Shown one piece after another: positions 11,877 through 24,031 of a DNA stretch of 64,000 bases. Every line of letters starts with the position of its first letter. The stretch's first letter is position 1. The stretch is taken from assembly GCA_015501585.1 (NCBI GenBank), contig JADNRY010000016.1:310001-374000 (forward strand), read 5' to 3'. The position numbers and the translations under genes are program-made. This stretch comes from Rhodocollybia butyracea. Taxonomy: Eukaryota > Basidiomycota > Agaricomycetes > Agaricales > Omphalotaceae. A model generated the notes under the pieces. That model had not been told where the DNA came from. It saw nothing but the letters and a program-made list of their open reading frames with translations, and searched no databases.

Positions 11877-13916
11877 CTATTCTACAAGAAGGCTAGGAAT
11901 GAACCGTATGACCAGTCGTCCCGACTTGACCCAATCAACCTCAAAGTAAAATACGCCTTCCTGGACTGATATTACATTGATCAAATCCATTCCTTGACCA
12001 TTGACTTCAATAATTACAGCGTCAGATAGATTGTCCTTTGTAACCGAGCCGCTGGTGTCTCGGAGTATCAAGCCGCGAGGCTCCGGCTTTTCATCGAGTA
12101 GGTCAAACTTGACGACGGAAAGCGGAGCCGAGGGAGGTAGGAATACAGTAGAGGAAGGGGATGGCGCCAAAACAATAGGAATATCCGGGACTGGAACGAC
12201 AGACAAAGTACTTTCTTCGACACCAGCATCTTGAGCTCCCTTTGCCACACCCGGTTGAGGTGGGGTGGGCTCCGCGTGAGGTTCAGCATGTGCAGAGCCA
12301 CCCCAGAGTTTGCGGAAAAACACTGAGAACCAAAAGGTCAAAATAAGGCAGACGTGTCTCATGAACATAAATGGGACGTTTGACCTGTCCTCCCGAGAAG
12401 ATCTTGGTACCGAGGAAGACGTCTGACGGGCGAGGGAATTCGTCGAACGAGCCGCCGGCGACGAGACGGAATCTGGAACGAGCGAATCTGGCTCATCGGT
12501 GGAGGATAGAGCCTCGGGCAGGATGTCCTGCACATCCAAATCTGATATAGACGAGCTTGACAGGTTCGGATGGGACGTGGCAGTCAAATGAGCGATGGGT
12601 TTCAAAAGCGGAGACATAGGAGGAGTGGGAAGGACAGTGTCGTCCACCGCTGCATCCTCTGCAATCGAATGGGGGAACAAGACAGTGACAGACAGATGAT
12701 TGCCTGATGCAGTCGGAATTGAGTAGAGTGGACTGAGAGTAAAAAGACCACCACACGGTGGAACATGAAATGTCACTAATCCAGATTCGCAAGTAACAGA
12801 GTCTACGATCCAGACATTGTGCCGAGCAGGAGCGAATATGGTATATTCTGGCGTTTCCGCGGATAAGATCCTCGCTAAAGACTCCGATGATATAGCAATA
12901 TGAGAAGCAAATGCCTGCGGTAGCAGTGGGATAATGATTGCCTGGACAGAAGAACCTGCGGAAGTCAACACAATGTAATGTTTAAAGATGCCGAGAAGCT
13001 GGTACTCCAGATGGGTAGGACCAAGGACACTGTCAAGAAAAGAGTCTATCGATCCCAGGGAGGGTTCGAATGTCTGCAGGAACAAGGATCCTTCGCCCGA
13101 AGCATGTATATGTCCTGCAGCACTGACGGAGATAGAGGTATCAAGTGATGCACTGAGAATGAGGGTCCTTGGACAATAAATGGCATAGGGTCGGAGGCGA
13201 GGAACTAGGAAGAGCAGAGAAGCTTCGTTGGTAGCCCCTTCACAGAAGCTATGACAAGTTAGCGAGGATTAAAAGCGGCGAAAGGTGGACCAACGTTACC
13301 TATCCTTTCCCAATGACCAAATCGTCCATTCTTCTGGAGATACAAGTCGGACGATTGGAACATCTTCTACCAGTCTTCCACGTGTATTCCATGTAAAAGG
13401 CGCGCGCATTGTTGTCCAGCCTTCGCCGAAAACAACGCCAGAAATATCGCTCGATGTGCGTTCAAAGTGGATCGTTCCATTTCGGCCGAAATATCCCAAC
13501 CATTGTACGTGTCCTGAGGGATAGACGAGCCGGTATGTGAAAGAGAAATCCTTCGAAGGATATGGGACGGAGCAAACTGCAGAAAGAAACGTGTTTAGAT
13601 TGTTATCATCGCCCAAAGTCACAAGCGAGACATCGGAAGAGCCGTCGGATACAACCTCATGAAGCTCTATTTCTCCCCAATCGCCCTCAGTTCGTCCACC
13701 AGCAGGAATATCAGACCAAACTTGTACTTTGACGCCATCCTTCTTCAGCTGCTGCAGTTCGTCATCATCGAGCACAGCAGAAAAGCGCAATTCAACGCTA
13801 GAGCTGGTCGTGTGCCATTCTGGAACAGCAATAAGAACAGCCTCGTCAATCGCTGGGATAAGCTTCAAGGAAATCGCCATTCTGTTCCACTTGCTGTGGA
13901 CGAGTTCAGACAACAA
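11877..13916 (-). CDS. Conserved-looking one-TM protein of unknown function
   Basis: Two-exon gene. The exons join across a 54-nt intron near 13245-13300, between GKDS and FCEGATNEAS, giving roughly 660 residues. The N-terminal ~200 residues are a folded, tryptophan-containing region (for example EWTIWSLGKD and HVQWLGYFGRNG) that looks beta-rich. A middle part is rich in Ser/Pro/Asp, and one hydrophobic segment, VCLILTFWFSVFF, lies near 12340. The acidic-proline linker and C-terminal region after it also read as ordered (ILRDTSGSV, IIEVNGQGMDLINVI). I recognise no named domain. Long uninterrupted frames on one strand make coding status secure; function is unknown. Confidence 0.75.
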
Positions 13917-14024
13917 CCAACGAGCGTTCTTTGCGAATTAGAGTTGGTCAGTGACCTAAGCTACGTCACTGATTCAACTTGGGAAATCTTCTACTACTAG
14001 AGTTATACTAATGGTACAGTCACT

Positions 14025-15368
14025 TCATTCAACAAAGATATTATTCATGTAAACCAACCCGACGAGACTCTCAACAGGTACTCGTCTAGTTACACGTTGT
14101 CTACTCGCTGGTTTCGTCCTCGATCGCAGGACACAATCATTTTTCCATTTCCTGAAGCCACGCAATGAGCGAAACGTGCATACACACATAAAATGATCAC
14201 TCACTCTTTCCTCGCTTGCCATTCCAAGAGCTTCGATCCACCTTCTTTCCAGCCCTCATCCCCTAGGGCTGCACGTAGACGGAGATGTGTTTGTACAAAG
14301 TTATCCGCGGTTATGTTGGGTATCAGAGGGGTGAGGGCATGGCATTTCGTACGACAAGTAGGGCATGTATCTCGATGCTTTGAATGGGGAATGAGAAGGC
14401 GCATATACGGGTAATCGGGGGAGATTACCTTCTCGACGATCCAGCTGTGACCGCAAGGGCCACAAAGTGTATGACCGCATCCGTTGACTAAATGAGCTGC
14501 GACTCTATCCAAGGAAGTAAACAAGATGAGCAGATTTAGCCGGCAAGGGATGCATACAGCACATCATAACAGCTGCAGGCATGGTTTTATTATATCTCGC
14601 CGCTACGATAAAAGAACACGTACATCGGACAAGTCAATTCGTCTTCGTATGCATCCAGCATATCCGTCCAATCACCTTCGTATTTGGACTTCCCCTTCTT
14701 ATATGGTGTAGCCAGCTCATCGTTCGAGTCTGGACTTCGATAGCGTTTTAGAGTTCCTCCCTGAGAGGCTGGAACAGAAGCTTAAGGTTTAGTGTATAGG
14801 GATTCTAGAACACCTACGGTTTGAATTGACTCCTGGAGAAAGTTGAGCAGGGCCTGGTGCGGCAGCTGTGTAGCTGTCTATGAATACATGCAAATCGGAG
14901 GCACATAAAGACTCACATGACGGAGCTGTTGCGCTGGCGCCAGTATTGAGCAGCTGAGTTTCTAGTTGGTCAAGTTGATTGAGAAAGGCGTCATCAAAGT
15001 CTCCGTCATCTGAAAAGTAACCATTGCTGGGAGTTTCTGCTCCTACGGATTGGGCTGGGGAATCTAGTGGAAGTGATAGTGGATGAGACGATGATCCTTG
15101 TATGAATTCAGGCCCTTGAAATTCAGAGTAAGCATGGCGGTAGAACGAACCGAAAAGACGATTACACACCCGCAGTTCTAGTTTCGGCTACTCTTTCAAT
15201 ACTGTTAACTTCTCGAGATGCAGTTATTCCACCAGATTGCCGAGATATCTGCTGCGTCTGCATGGCATTCCATTCATCGTCCCCGATGGCTGAGAAATCT
15301 ATTTCGTCGGGCAGGTCAAATTGGTCGTCTTCATCTTCAGAATAATGTGTCGCCATTGGACATTGCAA
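14025..15368 (-). CDS. RING-type zinc finger protein
   Basis: Probable E3 ubiquitin ligase. The acidic N-terminus (start 15368, or the second Met at 15356) contains SEDEDDQFDLPDEIDFSAI. A linker predicted to be disordered follows, then a basic YKKGKSKYEGDW. The RING begins CPICYDVL and continues VAAHLVNGCGHTLCGPCGH and DTCPTCRTKC, giving a CxxC...CxHxxCxxC...CxxC pattern. The RING is cut by an intron inside the first loop (GTATGC...GATAG), so it is only visible after joining exons. A last intron (GTGAGT...CTTCAG, near 14150-14203) leads to a basic tail ending NNIFVE. The substrate is unknown. Confidence 0.75.
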
Positions 15369-16499
15369 GAAAACAGATTGGCATGTGTCAGACTTTGGAA
15401 AGAAACAAGTGACGCCATGACCACGTGAAGAGCTTGATAGGCGCTAGCACTGCCACTCTATATCATGTGACCGCGCGCCTCTGACTGTACGCCAAGCGAC
15501 TTGTCGGGTACAATTACTATTAACGTTCTCTGTATTTTAAAGCCGCTTTAACTTCCGGATTCAGATAGAGTAGACTGTAATATATTATTTATCGTCCCGC
15601 TGACCTAGGTCTGGATTGAAAATGTCTCTCCTGCAAGATTCCTGTAAGACACAAGCTACGGCAAGTAAGTAAACTCCGAAGCACTAGGGCCCCTTGAGTA
15701 CGGCCTGAGTATCATCGCGCGGTACTAGGCTCTGCACGGACGTTGAACACTAAACTACTATTTTCCAGCATATAGGCAAGTTGGGGGCATCACTCAAGTG
15801 AGGCCCTCGCGCGTTCCGGTTGCAGTCGAACGGAACACTGAAGTTTCTGTTCCCCCTCGCTATATATACCCCTCCCCTCGCTCATTTGTGCACCAAAAGT
15901 CGCGTCTTTTTGTGATCTAATTGCGAGGACGTTTTTCGCTGAAGCTCCGGTATATTATTACTCGTGTCCATTCTCCGAAAAAGTGAAATTACTTGGCTGC
16001 CAAGGACCCAAGAGGCCAAGTAGGTTTCGTGTTTCCCGATAGAGGTTGAACAGACTTTTAAAAAAAGGACGCAACAGCACTTGACACTTTAGCTTCAGGA
16101 TTAGTATGACCCTGTAGCTCCGTCTCCACGGCGTTGTAATAATAGGAGGCGAGTTGAATATCTTGGAGACTCTTGGAATACTTGGCGTTGGATATGAGGC
16201 GGCATATTGACTTATTCTTGGAATTTGTACTTGGCAAGTGGCCAACAAGTCTTCTATCTATAGCTTTCATAGCATTGACAGTCATTCGACAGGGGCGCTA
16301 GTGTCAAGAGTCTTCGAGAGACAAATATATTACTCGAGCAAGCGGACGTGAACAGAACAAAACAAACTGGTGAGAAGGTATGAGAACTGGGTACGTGTAC
16401 AGTTAAGAGTAGTAGAGTAATAATAGCACAGAGATAAGTACAGTAACAAAGCGACATAGTCCCCAAACTAAGACCCAGAAGAAAAATATGCTACGAAGA
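15369..16499. other. Intergenic, 1.1 kb
   Basis: No gene could be supported on either strand. The region carries the RING gene promoter (minus strand), a strong TATA-like run at 15861-15868, and a 7-bp inverted repeat (ACTTGGC/GCCAAGT) near 15990-16022. The short frames found here look random. Confidence 0.5.
15861..15868. promoter_or_regulatory. TATA box-like element without an assigned gene
   Basis: TATATATA lies in pyrimidine-rich surroundings. It is ~490 bp upstream of the RING gene start and faces no recognisable open frame on the plus strand. It could drive the RING gene (minus strand) from a distance, or a non-coding transcript on either strand. Confidence 0.3.
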
Positions 16500-17119
16500 C
16501 TATCTTCGACCACGTATTAACTCGTCCTGGTCTTCGAGTTCTGGAGAAATTCGTCTGTCCTCGTTACTGAGCATGGAAGCTATAGGCATATTGCCTCGTT
16601 CCCTTGTTTTCGGAGAGAAAGTAGGATCTGAATTTGATGCAGAAGAATATGGAGAAGGAGGAGTCTGCATGGGTGGAGTTGTAGACCGTCTGGATGACGG
16701 TTTGGCATATGGCGAATAATTGTGATGGGGCGGAGAGCGAGAGGAATAGCGTTTGTGTGTATATGACTCTCCATTGGGATATCGGAAGCCAGATGAAAGA
16801 GTTGGTAAGAGTGGCGGGAGATTGGAGGAAGTCGACTGATCATAAGTGAACGAGTCAATAATGGAACGGTGTAGAGCAGCTTGTTCAGCTAGTCTGCGGT
16901 CTTCTGCTGTTTTTGCGTTGAGCAGAGCGAGAAGCATATCTCGGTCTCCGTCGCCATTTGAGCGGTAAGCACTGAGTATTTCGCGCAGCGATGGTGGTGG
17001 TGACTTGAAAAGAGGCGTGAGACGTTTTAATAACGAAGCAGGTTATGTTATAAGCTTACCTCGTCCAAAGTATGGACTGCTGATACGATGACTTGGGATT
17101 TGTCTGAGTATGAAGACAT
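16500..17119 (-). CDS. Short conserved fungal protein of unknown function
   Basis: Two exons. Exon 1 encodes MSSYSDKSQVIVSAVHTLDE. An intron (GTAAGC...TTTTCAAG) follows, and exon 2 begins SPPPSLREILSAYRSNGDGD and continues DMLLALLNAKTAEDRRLAE. The first ~70 residues are helical and look well constrained. The rest is a low-complexity Ser/Pro-rich tail with MPIASMLSNEDRR near the end. The total is about 185 residues. The arrangement, a conserved N-terminal helix plus disordered tail, resembles small regulatory proteins of agaric genomes, but I cannot name a family. Confidence 0.65.
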
Positions 17120-18909
17120 TTGGGGGAGTTAACAGAGGTAAATGTGGATCAATACGCCGGTCAAGCTTTATACGCTCTGCAGTTCTTGGCGTAGTACCAA
17201 ATGCGTCAGTCTATTTTCGGGTTGGGCTTGGCGCAGTAAACTTAGAAAACTTTGACGCCTTTGTACCAAAACAATTGTACTCATGAAACCTAATAAAACC
17301 AGCCACAAGACTCATTGTAGCAGCAAACAAATCTAATATCTGCTATGCGTTCTGCCAAAGGTGCCAAAAGTGCATCCGCTGAACACTACCGCTCGCCATT
17401 CATTTTTTTTACTTTTATAGGTTATGCGTGGCTTACAGCCTAGTCTGATTGGTGGAACAGCCCAGTATACCACCGTCAAGTGTAAGCGGGAAGGAGAGGC
17501 CAAGATTAAAGACTGTTTCACTCAGGTTTCAGCCCTAAAGCTATAGTGCGGTGTCGGGACAGCGACAAAAATAGTTGCAGATTACATAAATACTACTCCT
17601 TCTGTGTAGTCATTTCACCTGAAAATTCAATGCTGACTCCAAGTGAACGGTACACAGCGGTAGAGACTGGTTTTTTTTATCCTCGTTTATTTATTTTTGG
17701 GCCTACGAGCTGTAACAAAGGTTTTGGCCGCCGCGCCGCAAGCCATACTTACTAGCTTTTCCGAAGTATTCGAGGCTGGCGGCTCCACGCTCCATGAGGC
17801 CTGAGGCAAAGACCTCAAGTTGAACGTCATAATGAACTATATATTTCGGGGCTTGGCCAACTTACTTTTCCGTAACAACCTTGGGTCGTTAACACGACAG
17901 TGCCACCGTATGCCACCGTATGTACCTATCGCGGTCAGTATCCCATCGTAACGCAGCTATTCCCTAACTGAAGCTTGCCGATGTCTGAGGTGAAATGAGT
18001 GATGGAATTTGATGAAACCCTAAATTCTCCTTCAACATCAACGTATCAACGAATGAAAAAATAAAGATCTGCTAAGTACGGTACCTGTAAAGCCACGGTT
18101 CCGCTAATTTTACCTCGTGTGGAAATTTCTGTCTGTATTCTGTATGATCAACTGTATCTCTGATGACTGGAATATGAGCTTCTATACTTCTTAGTCCATC
18201 CTTAGCACTTGAAGAAGCTCAAGAAAGACTCGAGTACTTGTAACCAGATTGGCGTGGATTGTCATATCCTGTACCAAAGGAAAAGAAACGACACACCCCA
18301 AGTTGTTTCCAGTTTGTTTCTTCCCAAAGGTTGACAATTCCGAGTTAACGCTATAACTTAATCGAGTGTGAGTTCCTGGGCGACGTCAAAGAAATTCAAA
18401 GGAAATTCCCAAGTAATTCGTCCTAGCGCAGTAGGCTGGGAAGTAACTTGGAAGACCGAGTAAGGCCGAATATTTGCCTTGCGGGAGGCTTAGGGCCTGC
18501 GAAATTAGCCCGCAAAAGTCTTGAACACTTGGCTTGGACACTTGGCTTGCCAACTCTTGAGTGACCGCGCGCGCATGAAGCAACGAGAACGTGAGTACAT
18601 CCATTATTATCGAGTGACACTGATAGAACGAGAAGGTCATCATCTTAGCAGCTGAAGCGCTGGTGGGCAATAGCGTACACGTGATATACGCGCTTGTACT
18701 CAGTCAGTGAGTCATTATTAATATTAGTCCTGAACCGCTCGCTCGAGTGTGCTGTAAATACTTATTATAACGCTGTCATCCTATGGTTTGTTCATATCAG
18801 TTAACTTTTTGACCCGACGCACACTCATGGCGATGCGACTAACAGCACGATCATCGCAACCTACTTTTAAGTTTTTCCTATAGCCTCCTTTTCTTCCCTT
18901 TTTACCACC
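17120..18909. other. Intergenic, 1.8 kb, AT-rich, with short duplications
   Basis: No gene could be supported. The region holds an exact tandem pair of TGCCACCGTA at 17901-17920, a tandem pair of ACACTTGGCTTG at 18525-18549, and a 7-bp inverted repeat (TTGCGGG/CCCGCAA) at 18479-18515. The right end is the exonuclease gene promoter. Confidence 0.5.
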
Positions 18910-20551
18910 ATGTCCAGCTTTCCGCTTGACCCATATTCCTTGCAATCCCCTGCGGATTTAATGGTGCCATATTACTTGAAGAACGAGCAACAAGCTTCGG
19001 TGACACTCAGACATGTCGCTAATACGCTCAATGGACTGGCTTACTGGGCATTCATTTCGCCAGAGGCGTACAATCCGCCTCATATAGGCTTTGACCTTGA
19101 ATGGAAACCGATTTTTCGCTCGGGGCAGCGCGAAAATCCCGTTGCAGTTATCCAAATTGCATATCAAACCGCTTCTTATGTCATCCATGTTAAATGGATG
19201 CAAGCTCTTCCAGATGGTCTGAAAGAAATCTTGGAGAACCCACGAATAGGTCCGGGTTTTATGCTTTCCTTTCATTGTGCTCTGTCTTACTTACACGCTT
19301 TGGCCAGTCAAAGTGGGTGTGGGGATACAACGTATGTCGCTTTATTGTTTTTTCAATCCCCGTGCTTATCAACAATTGAAGATGACGCTAAAAAGTTATG
19401 GACGGATTGCAGAATATCCGTCAGTTCATGTGTGGACCTCGCTCTCTTTGTGAAATGCATAGATTCGGGCTTGTTTGCCCAGCGTCTGGATAGATATGCA
19501 GACATCCCCTTGGTCACTTCGACCAGAGATCCTCCAACTTTACCGCCAGACTGTCAACCTTCAGAGTTTTACAATTCTGAGGCCTTTCTCGGACCTCATT
19601 TCTACCGTAGATTCCGAGGGTCATATTCAAACTCTATTGGACTAGCCCGTCTGGCGGAAATCTACTGTGGGTTAACCCTGACTAAAGGAAAAATCACTTG
19701 TAGCAACTGGGAGGCAGAGTTGACTCCCGAACAAATCACATGTATGTGATTATCATATACGCCAATTTTACTGAGGTTGATTTTGCCCTGCAGATGCAGC
19801 CCTCGATGCTTGCGCAGGGTATATCGTCTATGCCCACTTGGTCGAACTCTTCAACCTTCTGGAACCGACCAAAAGACCGAAGAGAAAGTTTTATGCATTT
19901 GACCGCATTCAGGGAAATTTATACCACTGCTGTGGAAGTGACAGGCGAACTCTACTTGGCGAGCAAATGGAGGATTCAACTTCTGGCTTGGACAATGGGT
20001 ATCCTTCTACTCCTCTCTTCCGTCTTGTCGAAGAGGAAATATCACTCCATTTTCATGGAATAGGAGCAGATCAGACTTGCGGGCTTCTTCCTTGGATTGC
20101 ATCCAATCCAGAATACGACCCGGGCCCGATGCCGCCGCGCCTAACTCTAGAAGAAAAAGAGGCGGCAAAGAAAGCGAGGCAGAAAAGACAGGAGGAGAAA
20201 AAAACCGAAGAGGCCGACACGGGAGCGGGACACGCCCAGAATGCGAAGGAAGGGGAAGATCAACACCAAGTCGCAAGCACACGACCGCCTCTAATTAAAC
20301 CAGGTCGTGGCAGGGGTCCCCCGAATCACCAGGCTAGACACTCCGCGCCGGATATCGCTACATCAATGCAATCCCTAAACCTGGGACCGCACCCTGCCTC
20401 CCTCCCACCCCCACCCAGATTTGAGAAATCTGGTCATACCCAAACGAATGGTCGAGGAAGAGGAGGGGGAGCACGGAATAGGAACAAGAATCCGGCCAGA
20501 AGGCCGGAGCATGAAGCGAAACAGGAAAATATCGCATCTCGTCGTCGGTAG
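18910..20551 (+). CDS. DEDDy 3'-5' exonuclease (WRN exonuclease-like)
   Basis: Nuclease of the RNase D/WRN exonuclease fold. Motif I is IGFDLEWKP (Asp and Glu of DxE). After a 56-nt intron the second block reads KVGVGIQ, and after another intron DDAKKLW. Motif III appears once the intron at 19742-19793 is removed: YAALDA, the Yx3D signature of the DEDDy group. It is preceded by IGLARLAEIYCGL. The C-terminal ~130 residues are charged and low complexity, with Lys/Glu-rich and RG-rich segments (GRGRGPP, GRGRGGG), suggesting nucleic-acid contact. Likely role is DNA or RNA end trimming; the specific function cannot be read from sequence. The start at 18910 follows a pyrimidine-rich leader. Confidence 0.8.
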
Positions 20552-20771
20552 AGGTTCTTCCATAAGTTTTGTCTAATCAAATAATCTAATCCTTGATCTG
20601 ACAATAATCTTTACACGCCATTCATACATACACGAGACATCCGATGTTGTACATACATACATAAATTAAGATTCTATTTCATCTGCAAGATACTCCACCC
20701 ATACCTATAAAGATACATTTCGTGTTGAGGCTTTGTCGTAAATTGACCAGAAATTCCCGATATATATAAGC

Positions 20772-23437
20772 CTAGAACTTCGTAAAGAATCGAGAGTTGG
20801 AACGTTCCACAGCTCGGCGTGAAGCAGTGCAAGGTCCATCGTCCACCCAAACTTGAGCGGCGCCTGCAAAGAAAACAAACTATTGAATACGATGAATGCG
20901 AGCAGGAAGTTCACATGGCACCGACCTCCAGGAGCAGAATCTTCGGAGAAAAAGAGCGACGTCCACAAGTCTCCGCTAAAGGAAGAAGAATATTGAGTAC
21001 TTTCACGATGAGATATCAAGTACCACCAGGCAAACTCACTTGAAAGTGACTTTGGAACCTCCGGGATATGCCACCAGATTGCTCCACGCAGCAACCCCAG
21101 CACAATTTCCGGAAGTAGGAGATGCAGATGCACTAGTTGAGGTTGAGGTGTGGGAACTTGAGGTAGGAGAAGTTGAGGTGGGAGGGGCACCCGAACCCCC
21201 AGTTCCAGAACAGGCGCTGACTGCACGAAATATTAAAGCAATCCCGCTAGTGACAAGGTTGTGACTTACTTGCAGCCCAGTCACCGTTTGGGTTGTTGGA
21301 AGGAGTGTCACTAGCGAAGAATTTGGCCTTGAGAGAGTCAGGTGAGGCCCGTACCGACACGTGTATGTATCCTTACTTCGAAGATATAACTACAAACCGC
21401 AGAGGATGAGACAATCGGGGGATAGGACGATGGCACTCCACTCACCCGTCGAAAGAAACAAGTGAGCCACCCTCGTAATTCATGCCAGAGACATATGCCG
21501 GAGCAGTACATGGTGGGAAGGTGAAGCCAGTACTCCCTGCTGCCACAAGGGCGTTCTTGATAGCCAGATCATAACGATCGTTAGCTGCAGACATCAAGGA
21601 TCAAGAAGCTACCAGGTCGTGAGGAACATATGTACTTACCGAAGGCTTGACTCTATTCCAGGCCCCACCAAAATTTCGTAAAAGCTTTGGTAAATTCAAC
21701 AAACTGACCCACCTCGTCCCTGTGCCGTATGTGAGCTCTTATACATAGCATACATGCCAAGAACATCATGATAGCGCTCACCAAAGCATAACACCACCGA
21801 AGGAAGGGAAGCTGTTGCGCATCTGAACAGCGAAGCTCGACAGGGTTTCTATGTTAACGAATCCTGAACCAGCGGCAAGAGGAGCAGCTGGTGCGCCAAG
21901 GAAGATCTTGACATCGGGGTTTGGACTCGTTGTTCTAGCCCAGTTATCCCTAATGAAATGTCAACGTTCTGCGAAATTAACTCGGAACTGCTGACCAGAC
22001 ACCAAAATTCCAATTCTAAGAAGCAGTAGTTAATTTCAGCAGGCAGCAATCATCATGAGGAAACAACGTACCGTTGTTTCGAACGCCTGCAAGCCACATG
22101 GATTGTCGTAGAATTGAACTACAGTAAGTAAAGGCAGCTCTAGTTCATGTGTTCTAAACAGGAACGAACAACCATACCATAAATGGCGTCAAACCCTACT
22201 GCATCGATGACGGACCCCAAACTAGCATCAGGGAAGACACCTGGAGAGAAAATCAGACACTCAAGCACATCATTAGATTAGAACGTGCATTGGGGAGCCC
22301 CAGTGATAAAGTACCTAAGGGGGGGAGTCAATTAGTGAGAACTAGCTCGGCAACGTCACGTACTGTTTACTAGCCCCGCTAGCAAGTGAACGAATCTCGG
22401 TAACAAATGCTGCATACCCAGTCGAACCTCCTTGCTCAATATCTAGGTCCACACTAGTACAAGCAATTCATAAAGACTCCCCAAGATCATCAAAGGACGA
22501 ACCCGTCCAGAACGGCTGAACCAAATGGCCTTGTCGAGCTGAATAACAGGTGTTTCATCACCGTAACCTAAACTTGTACAAAGTTTTGCGTACCTAGATC
22601 CCCCCAAGAACAAATCCCAAATGGTTTGAGCAAAGGCCGTACCTTCAGCATCGCTAGTAAAGCCGACACCACCATTAGCTCCACCTATATCATTCACATC
22701 ATCAATATTATGATTTTGAGTTCGGCTGGGAAAAGACTAGCCCAGGCTGATGGTGACGAGCTTGCCTGCAGCTTGACAAGTTTCAATATCGCTGGCCAGA
22801 GCGGAGCAATCCGGAAGGAGCGTCCCGGGGAAAGTAGTATTGTCAGTCGGGTTACAAGTCTGTTGAAGTTACGTGTGAAGGATGAAAGAAAGAATTAATA
22901 GATGCCTACTTACATTCTGGAGAAGTAAAAATATCCTGGAAGCTCAGTGGAAGCCTTCACAAGGGTATGCATCGTTGCTTACAGCCAGGTTCATGGATGG
23001 AAGGTTTCCAGACGAGAAGAACACATTCAGAAACGCAATCGGAAATACGTCGACGGCATCATCCTATCAATCGAAGTTTATGAGGACTGGGAGAAACACT
23101 TGAGGCTTTGGGCTACGGCGCCGCATTCTTACCCCACAGTAATGTGCAAGCGGCTGCTGGAAGTTTGCAACATCAGACCCGTTTGTAGCTCCAAAACTGT
23201 TCTGGCCCCAATAACTTGTATCGTTGGAGCTCGTGAGACAGGAGATAGCTTCTCAGAAGGAATCTCACTCACGATACGACCTAGAGGAGAGTAAGAACAT
23301 CCAATCCAATTTTGTGAGCGACAAGTTTCAATTGAGACTCAGGTATCACTCACGTTGTCAAAGAGAGAACCGTCATATGCATGGGATGTTCCCAGAAGAC
23401 CAAGGGCAAAGATTGTGCTGAAGAAGGACGAGATCAT
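20772..23437 (-). CDS. Secreted class III endochitinase, GH18 with C-terminal CBM5/12
   Basis: Many short exons. Exon 1 (start 23437) encodes a signal peptide, ISSFFSTIFALGLLGTSHA. The mature start follows as YDGSLFDN, then SYWGQNSFGATNGSDVANFQ, the family's first strand. GGANGGVGFTSDAEGT matches the second conserved block. The catalytic motif is DGVDLDIE, complete after removing the intron near 22447-22496, so the proton-donor Glu is present. A Ser/Thr-rich linker (SPTSSSHTSTSTSAS) leads to a chitin-binding module with AAWSNLVAYPGGSKVTFNG and DLWTSLFFSEDSAPGG. The protein ends RFFTKF. Expected role is cell-wall remodelling or autolysis outside the cell. Confidence 0.88.
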
Positions 23438-24031
23438 CGTTCACCGGGCGGAATTTCTCCTGGAAAGAGTTCATGGGAGGTATAGACCTCACTTTTATAC
23501 ACATACCCTCGCCCGCTGGCAATACATGAAGGAAGCAGTAATTGAATGCATGTACTGGAACGCGGAACTGCAACGCACAAGGTGAGTTCTCTCAAAGTGG
23601 CCAGCAATGGGATTCCATGCGGCAGCACTGGGTGAATTTGACGAAAGAATTATATGCATGAGTATTTCGGCACGATCAGACGAGATAAACCACAAACGCT
23701 TTCGAAGAAAGAATGGAAGCACACGAGGTATCGTCGCTGTTTAGGCAATTCGCTCTCGGTGAGAAAGAGCACATGCATGTCCACAAACCATATCAAGCAG
23801 CAAAACAGCGTGTTCATCCCAAATTTAACTAGCGATAAGGCCGACGGGCGATCTTCGGTGGTCAGAAGTATCATCATGTGAATCATGCGCACCAGCGACG
23901 AATCACAACGCAGAAATAAAAAAGGAATGATTATGGAAATAACAAGATGTAGCACATAGAGTGAGGCCAACGGTCTACGTACGAAGCAGTATACAGCAAA
24001 TGAACCAAACAGTATAGATGAAATATCTGAA
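23438..24031. other. Intergenic between chitinase and CK2 alpha
   Basis: This stretch should hold the chitinase promoter and the CK2 alpha 3' untranslated region. A 151-codon hydrophobic minus-strand frame (23650-24105) overlaps it but also overlaps the last CK2 exon in a different frame, and I do not call it a gene. Confidence 0.5.
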
